64,000 bases of DNA from Kitasatospora azatica KCTC 9699 (GTDB lineage Bacteria; Actinomycetota; Actinomycetes; Streptomycetales; Streptomycetaceae). Position 1 is the first letter of the stretch; each line of letters begins with the position of its first letter. Made by a program: the position numbers and the translations under genes. Positions 59,689-64,000 of this stretch are shown here, one piece after another. The stretch is taken from NCBI RefSeq assembly GCF_000744785.1, contig NZ_JQMO01000003.1:310001-374000 (forward strand), read 5' to 3'. The notes below the pieces were generated by a model. The model saw nothing but the letters and a program-made list of their open reading frames with translations. It ran no database searches and was not told the origin of the DNA.

Positions 59689-62613
59689 GTGGGCGTGGCA
59701 ACCAAACCCGAGCGCGACGGCGACGCGCAGCGTGGCGACGGCCTGCCGGACGGCCTTCCCTTTGTCGGCCGCCGGTCCGAGCTGGAGCTGCTGCAGCACG
59801 CCCTGCGGGAGCCGCCGGCGGTCGTGATGATCGAGGGCGAGGCGGGGATCGGCAAGTCCCGGTTGGCCCGGCAGGCCGTCGGGGCGCTGTCCGAAGCCGG
59901 CGGACGGGTCCTCACGGGCTTCTGCCACCCGCTGCGTGAGCCGTTCCCGTTCGGGCCGGTCAGTGACGCGCTGCGGGAGACCGGGCGCTGGCTGCCGCCG
60001 GTCGACCAGATCCCGCCGACGGCGGGCGCGCTGGCCTCGCTGCTGCCGGACCTGGCGCACCGGCTGCCGCCACCGCCCGCTCGCCCGTCGGACGCCCGCG
60101 CCGAGAAGTACCAGCTGGTGCAGGCGGTGCGGACGCTGCTCGAGGTGGTCGGCCCGGCCGTGCTGCTGGTCGAGGACCTGCACTGGGCCGACGACGCCAC
60201 CCGCGAGCTGCTCCTGCTGCTGGCCCGGGACCTGCCGAAGGGGCTGAGCCTGGTGCTGACCTACCGGGCCGAGGACCTGCCGCCCCACACGCCCGTGCTG
60301 GGCTCCACCTACCGCCGCCCGGCCACCACCTCGGGTGCCGAGATCCACCTGACGCCGCTCGCCGAGTCCGACATCCAGCAGCTGGCCGAGGCGGCCCTCG
60401 GCCGGCAGGCCACCGCGGCGCTGGGCCAGATGCTGTTCGAACGCAGCGCGGGCCTGCCGCTGGTGGTCGAGGAGGACCTGCTGACCCTGAGCGAGCAGAG
60501 CCGGCGGAGCAGTCTCGGTGCGGTCCGCGACTTCGCCGCCGAACTGCAGCACGCCGAGGTGCCCAGGGCCCTGCGCGAGGCGGTGACCGAACGCCTGGCG
60601 GTGCTCTCACCGGCCGGTACGGCGATCGCCGAGGCGGCCGCGGTGCTGGCGGTCCCCGCCGCTGAGCCGCTGCTCGTCCAGGTCGCCGGGCTCGACCCGG
60701 AGCAGGGGTCGGCGGGGCTGATCGAGGCCCTGCACGCCGCCGTGCTCCACGAGGACGCGCCCGGCCCGTCCGGCTTCCGTTACGCCTTCCGGCACGCCCA
60801 GGCCCAGCAGGTCGCCTACCAGCACGTACCGGCCCCCCGGCGCAGTCAGCTGCACCGGCGGGCGATGGAGGTGCTGGAGGGCCAGTCGCCGGCGCCCCTG
60901 GTGCAGATCGCCCACCACGCCCTCGCGCTGGGCGACGAGACCGCCTGGCTGCACCGCGCCGAGGCCGCCGCAGACCAGGCCATCGCGCTCGGCGACACCG
61001 GCACGGCCGCCGCGCTACTGCACCAGATCCTGGCCCGGCCGCAGCTGACGGGCGACCTGCGGGCCCGGGCCGCCTTGGCGCTGGCCCGGATCGCCGCCAA
61101 CCGGGTCGACTACACCAGCAGCGCCGCCGTGCTCCGCCGGATCCTCTCCGACCCTCAGCTGCCGGCCACCACCCGCGGCGAGATCCGCCTCACGCTCGGC
61201 CTGCTGATGGTCAATCACGCCGGGGACCAGTCCGGCCACCGGGAGCTCGAGCAGGCCATCGAGGAGCTGGCCGGTCGATCCGAGCGGGCCGCCCGGGCCA
61301 TGGTCGCGATGGCCATGTACGAGCAGGACGGGGCCGGTGCGCAGAGCGAGGCCTGGCTCGACCGGGCCGACCGGGCCATCCGGGACAGCCCGGACGAGGG
61401 GGTGCGGGCCGCCGTCGGCGCCACCCGGCTGACCCTGCTCGCCCGGGACGGGAACCCGGCCGTGTGGGCGCTGCTGGACCGGCTGCCGCGTCAGGCGGAC
61501 GATCCCGAAGTCCTGCGCCAGACCGCCCGCGCGCTGTACAACGTCGGCGAGCTCGCCATCGAACTGGGCCACGACCGGCGCGCCGCCGCACTGTTGCGGG
61601 AGAGCCGGGAACTCGCCCAGCACGCCGCCACCGCGCACATCGAGTGCTTCAGCCGGATCGCCCTGCTACGGCTCGACTACCTGGCCGGGCACTGGGCCGA
61701 CCTGGAGGAACGGTTCGCCGCGCTCGGCGCCGAGTTCGCCGACATCGCGATGGCGAGCATGGAGCAGACGCTGGTCCTGGCCCGGCTCGTCGCCGCGCGC
61801 GGCCAGCACGCCCAAGCCCTGCAGCAGCTCGAGGTCGCGGCCGAGCAGGGCCGCAAGGAGTCGCATGTGACCAACTTCCTGCGGGCCGCCGCCCTGATCA
61901 CCGCGATCCGGCTCGCCGACGGCTCGCCGGCCGGTGCCTGGGAGACCGCCGCCCCCGCCATGGCCGAACTCCGCATGGCCGCCGCCTGGGCCAGGGCCAC
62001 CGGGCTGGTCCCGGCCGCCGTCGAGGCCGCGTTGGCCTGCGGCGAGCGGGCCGACGCCGTCCAGCTCGCCGAGGACGCCGAGCGCGGGCTGCGGGACCTG
62101 GACGCACCCGCGGCAGCCGCGGAACTGCGGCTGGCCCGCGGCCTCCTGCTGCTGGACGCGGACCCGGCGGCGGCCGCCGAGCAGTTCCACGACGCGCAGC
62201 TGCGATGGCAGTCGATCGGCCGCCCCTACTACTGTGCCCAGGCCACCGAACACCGTGGCCGGGCGCTGCTCGGCATCCGTCCGCACGACGCCGCCGCGCA
62301 GCTCAGCGAGGCGGCGGCCGGGTACGACCGGCTCGGCGCCACCTCCGACGCCGCCCGCTGCCGGCACACGCTGCGCGAGTTCGGCCTGGCCCGGCCCTCG
62401 CCACGCGGCCGGCGCGGCTACGGCGACCAGCTCTCGCCGCGCGAACTCGACGTGGCCCGGTTGCTCGCCCAGGGCGCCAGCAACCAGGACATCGCCCGCG
62501 CGCTCTTCCTCTCCCCCCGCACCGTGGAACACCACGTCGCCCGCACCCTGAAGAAGCTCGGCGTCCCCCGCGAGGGCGTCCGCGAGGTACTGGTCCGGGT
62601 GGCGCCCGACTAG
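59689..62613 (+). CDS. LuxR-family AAA (LAL-type) transcriptional regulator
   Basis: This 974-residue regulator has an N-terminal AAA/STAND ATPase (FVGRRSELELLQHAL; Walker A IEGEAGIGKSRLARQ near 49; Walker B VLLVEDLHWADDATRE), a long TPR-like helical middle (about 400-880) and a C-terminal LuxR helix-turn-helix (LSPRELDVARLLAQGASNQD, then RALFLSPRTVEHHVARTLKKLG). Members activate catabolic or antibiotic operons on ligand and ATP binding. GTG 59689 is the longest start; GTG 59695 is close by. It begins 32 bases after the phosphatase gene. Confidence 0.92.
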   Translation: MGVATKPERDGDAQRGDGLPDGLPFVGRRSELELLQHALREPPAVVMIEGEAGIGKSRLARQAVGALSEAGGRVLTGFCHPLREPFPFGPVSDALRETGRWLPPVDQIPPTAGALASLLPDLAHRLPPPPARPSDARAEKYQLVQAVRTLLEVVGPAVLLVEDLHWADDATRELLLLLARDLPKGLSLVLTYRAEDLPPHTPVLGSTYRRPATTSGAEIHLTPLAESDIQQLAEAALGRQATAALGQMLFERSAGLPLVVEEDLLTLSEQSRRSSLGAVRDFAAELQHAEVPRALREAVTERLAVLSPAGTAIAEAAAVLAVPAAEPLLVQVAGLDPEQGSAGLIEALHAAVLHEDAPGPSGFRYAFRHAQAQQVAYQHVPAPRRSQLHRRAMEVLEGQSPAPLVQIAHHALALGDETAWLHRAEAAADQAIALGDTGTAAALLHQILARPQLTGDLRARAALALARIAANRVDYTSSAAVLRRILSDPQLPATTRGEIRLTLGLLMVNHAGDQSGHRELEQAIEELAGRSERAARAMVAMAMYEQDGAGAQSEAWLDRADRAIRDSPDEGVRAAVGATRLTLLARDGNPAVWALLDRLPRQADDPEVLRQTARALYNVGELAIELGHDRRAAALLRESRELAQHAATAHIECFSRIALLRLDYLAGHWADLEERFAALGAEFADIAMASMEQTLVLARLVAARGQHAQALQQLEVAAEQGRKESHVTNFLRAAALITAIRLADGSPAGAWETAAPAMAELRMAAAWARATGLVPAAVEAALACGERADAVQLAEDAERGLRDLDAPAAAAELRLARGLLLLDADPAAAAEQFHDAQLRWQSIGRPYYCAQATEHRGRALLGIRPHDAAAQLSEAAAGYDRLGATSDAARCRHTLREFGLARPSPRGRRGYGDQLSPRELDVARLLAQGASNQDIARALFLSPRTVEHHVARTLKKLGVPREGVREVLVRVAPD

Positions 62614-62642
62614 ATGACCTATTCCAAGGGGTGATGTGCGGC

Positions 62643-62725
62643 GATGGGTGAGGGCGCCGTGATCATGGTGTGGGCCGAGCAACCCGGGGATCCCGGCGGT
62701 GCTTCTCTACGTCGAGATCGAGTAG
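62643..62725 (+). mobile_element. Degenerate IS982-like 5' end
   Basis: This stretch resembles, with several gaps, the region around the start of the transposase at 63600-63680: GAGGGCGCCGTGATCATGGT against GAGGGCATCCATGATCATTG, then CGAGCAACCCGG against CGAACAATCTGG, and CTCTACGTCGAGATCGA against CTCTATGTGAAGACCGA. The frame is broken. It suggests an older IS copy ended here. Confidence 0.45.
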
Positions 62726-62785
62726 GTGGATGCCGACCAGCAGCCCAGTGCTGACGTGGAAGGCGGGCGTGGAGCCGGGTGGCTG

Positions 62786-63463
62786 TTACACCCCGGTTCG
62801 GTATGCCTCCAGGTGGTCGGCCAGCGCTGTGGGGTGGCCGAGCATAGGGCAGTGGTCGCCCGGCAGTTCGTCGGGTGTAATGCCCAGGCGCTCCCGCACG
62901 ATCCGGCGCATGTACTCGGCGGGGAAGAAGTGGTCGTCCCGGGACAGCAGGAACTTCGTGGGCACATCCGGCCACGCGGCCAGTGGCCATGGCTTCATGA
63001 ACGGGGCGGCCGACTGCGTGCGCGTGTGCTTCTGAGCCTCGGCGGCGAGTTCTGGCGGGGTGTCGTGGTGGAACAGAGCGGTGTCGTCGTCGGGGTCCCT
63101 GCCGTCGCGTTCGTCTTGTTCGCGCCTGGCCTGCTCGTAGCCAGTGTTGGCCCACCACTGGCCCGGACTCTCGCCCGGTGCCGGGATCTGTGCCTGCAGC
63201 ATCACCAGCAGGTCCACCGGCACGCGATCGCACACCAGCGGGGCGGTGAACCCGCCGAAGGAATGGGCCACCAGGATCAGGTCGGCGCGATCACCGATGG
63301 CGTCGACCACGGTGTCGGCGTACTCGGCCAGCCCAGCCGAGTCGTCGTCGCACGGCAGGTCCACCGCCACCACGTCATGGCCCCGCCCACGCAGCTCGGC
63401 CTCCAGCAGATGCCAGTACCACGGGCCGGACGCGGCACCGGGAATCAACACGTACGTAGCCAT
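62786..63463 (-). CDS. Alpha/beta hydrolase
   Basis: This 225-residue hydrolase has the start TYVLIPGAASGPWYWHLLEAEL, oxyanion-type loop and nucleophile elbow VAHSFGGF (Ser near 88). The Asp/His part is LLSRDDHFFPAEYMRRI and LPGDHCPMLGHPTALADHL. It resembles plant-type esterase/methylketone-like enzymes of actinomycetes. ATG 63463. It lies between a degenerate and an intact IS982-like 5' end, so it may have been moved by IS activity. Substrate unknown. Confidence 0.85.
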   Translation of the reverse strand: MATYVLIPGAASGPWYWHLLEAELRGRGHDVVAVDLPCDDDSAGLAEYADTVVDAIGDRADLILVAHSFGGFTAPLVCDRVPVDLLVMLQAQIPAPGESPGQWWANTGYEQARREQDERDGRDPDDDTALFHHDTPPELAAEAQKHTRTQSAAPFMKPWPLAAWPDVPTKFLLSRDDHFFPAEYMRRIVRERLGITPDELPGDHCPMLGHPTALADHLEAYRTGV

Positions 63464-63623
63464 CGTCAGTGACCCCCTCGGTAGCAGACGCGGTGCCTCA
63501 ACGCCGTCGCTCGGCCCGTCGAGGCACGGCGAGCGAATGCCCCACCGCTGGGCTGGAGTTGTCCACGCACTCGGGAGGACTTGGTCCACGCGGTGAGGAG
63601 GCGAGGGCATCCATGATCATTGT

Positions 63624-64000
63624 GTGACGAACAATCTGGACACCCTCGCGACCGCACTCTATGTGAAGACCGACGACTTGCTGAAGGAATCGCCGCAGTT
63701 CGCTCCGTGGCGGCCAGCCGTGGGCATCGCGCCGCAGCTCGGCGACGCCGAGCTGGTGACGCTGGCGATGATGCAGGCGATGCTCGGCTTCACCTCCGAA
63801 GCCCGCTGGCTGCGGCACGCCCACGCCCGCCTGCGGCACCTGTTCCCCTACCTGCCCCAGCAACCCGGCTACAACAAGCGGCTGCGCAAGGCCGCCGAAT
63901 TGATCCGCTACGTCACCCGAACGCTGGCCCGCGATACCACGCTGTGGACCGACGACGTGTGGGTCGTGGACTCCACTCCGGTCGAGTGCGGACGCTCCCG
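63624..64000 (+). CDS. IS982-family transposase, N-terminal part (cut by window edge)
   Basis: From GTG 63624 an open frame runs off the right edge (125 codons seen). TNNLDTLATALYVKTDDLLK, the helix ELVTLAMMQAMLGFTSEARWL, and VWVVDSTPVECGRSR with the first catalytic Asp are typical of IS982 transposases. The element continues beyond the window, so its right end and target duplication cannot be judged. Confidence 0.85.
   Translation, partial: MTNNLDTLATALYVKTDDLLKESPQFAPWRPAVGIAPQLGDAELVTLAMMQAMLGFTSEARWLRHAHARLRHLFPYLPQQPGYNKRLRKAAELIRYVTRTLARDTTLWTDDVWVVDSTPVECGRS

Noticed and set aside
57548-59701. 717-codon minus-strand frame opposite the second PP2C gene
   Set aside because: Shadow of the PAS/GAF/PP2C gene with typical Gly/Arg/Gln-rich composition and no motif.

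Overview
The window is about 64 kb of very GC-rich actinobacterial DNA. I infer a member of the Streptomycetaceae (Streptomyces, Kitasatospora or a close relative). The reasons are the strong G/C bias at third codon positions, many GTG starts and GTGA/ATGA stop-start overlaps, a SsgA-like sporulation protein, a mycothiol-type maleylpyruvate isomerase fold protein, DUF4193, DUF3068 and DUF1996 proteins, multi-domain PP2C phosphatases, and an actinobacterial (group 5 / 1h) [NiFe] hydrogenase operon. No rRNA, tRNA, CRISPR array or replication origin was seen.

Positions 1-8.5 kb hold ordinary metabolism and regulation. A divergent TetR regulator (cut by the left edge) faces etfB-etfA across a perfect palindromic operator. 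A strong terminator follows, then a flavohemoglobin/PPOX pair, a methyltransferase, a DinB/SCP2-type protein, a PfkB-like kinase overlapping surE, and a SsgA-like protein. Positions 8.7-10.3 kb are a decayed patch with an MFS transporter stub fused to a headless PLP aminotransferase, and an Ohr/OsmC remnant without its catalytic cysteine. An SDR/LysR divergent pair follows, then a PP2C phosphatase-P450 pair in which the phosphatase GAF domain extends upstream of any usable start codon.

Positions 16-33.8 kb carry an MBL-fold protein, a frameshifted lipoprotein and its intact paralogue paired with a five-helix membrane protein. They also carry an ECF sigma/anti-sigma pair, a beta-propeller lipoprotein, several DUF proteins, a large AAA regulator, a secreted trypsin-like protease and a GNAT-AAA+ fusion ATPase.

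The centrepiece is 33.9-48.8 kb, one minus-strand block transcribed hypX-hhyS-hhyL-nifU-like-DUF5947-DUF6084-unknown(475 aa)-protease-34 aa peptide-hypA-hypB-hypF-hypC-hypD-hypE. It encodes both subunits of a high-affinity, oxygen-tolerant H2 uptake hydrogenase and every maturation factor: CN ligands from HypE/F, assembly by HypC/D, nickel insertion by HypA/B, a CO ligand from HypX under aerobic conditions, and a protease that clips the large subunit. Most genes overlap by 4 bases, so they are probably translated in a coupled way. The enzymatic core is a known type. The accessory genes (a rubredoxin-like cysteine protein, two proteins of unknown fold, a one-helix 34 aa peptide and a variant NifU-like protein) have no role I can name and are the best place to look for new biology, especially electron transfer and membrane attachment.

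Positions 48.9-57.2 kb hold an NADPH:quinone-reductase-like enzyme, a uracil/xanthine permease, and a DUF4331-TPR pair divergent from a NicO/RcnA-like transporter with a very His-rich loop, possibly tied to nickel supply for the hydrogenase. A small lipoprotein interrupted by a stop codon follows. Positions 57.5-62.6 kb hold a second PAS/GAF/PP2C phosphatase and a LuxR-type AAA regulator. The right edge has an alpha/beta hydrolase between a degenerate IS982-like 5' remnant and an IS982-family transposase that runs off the window.
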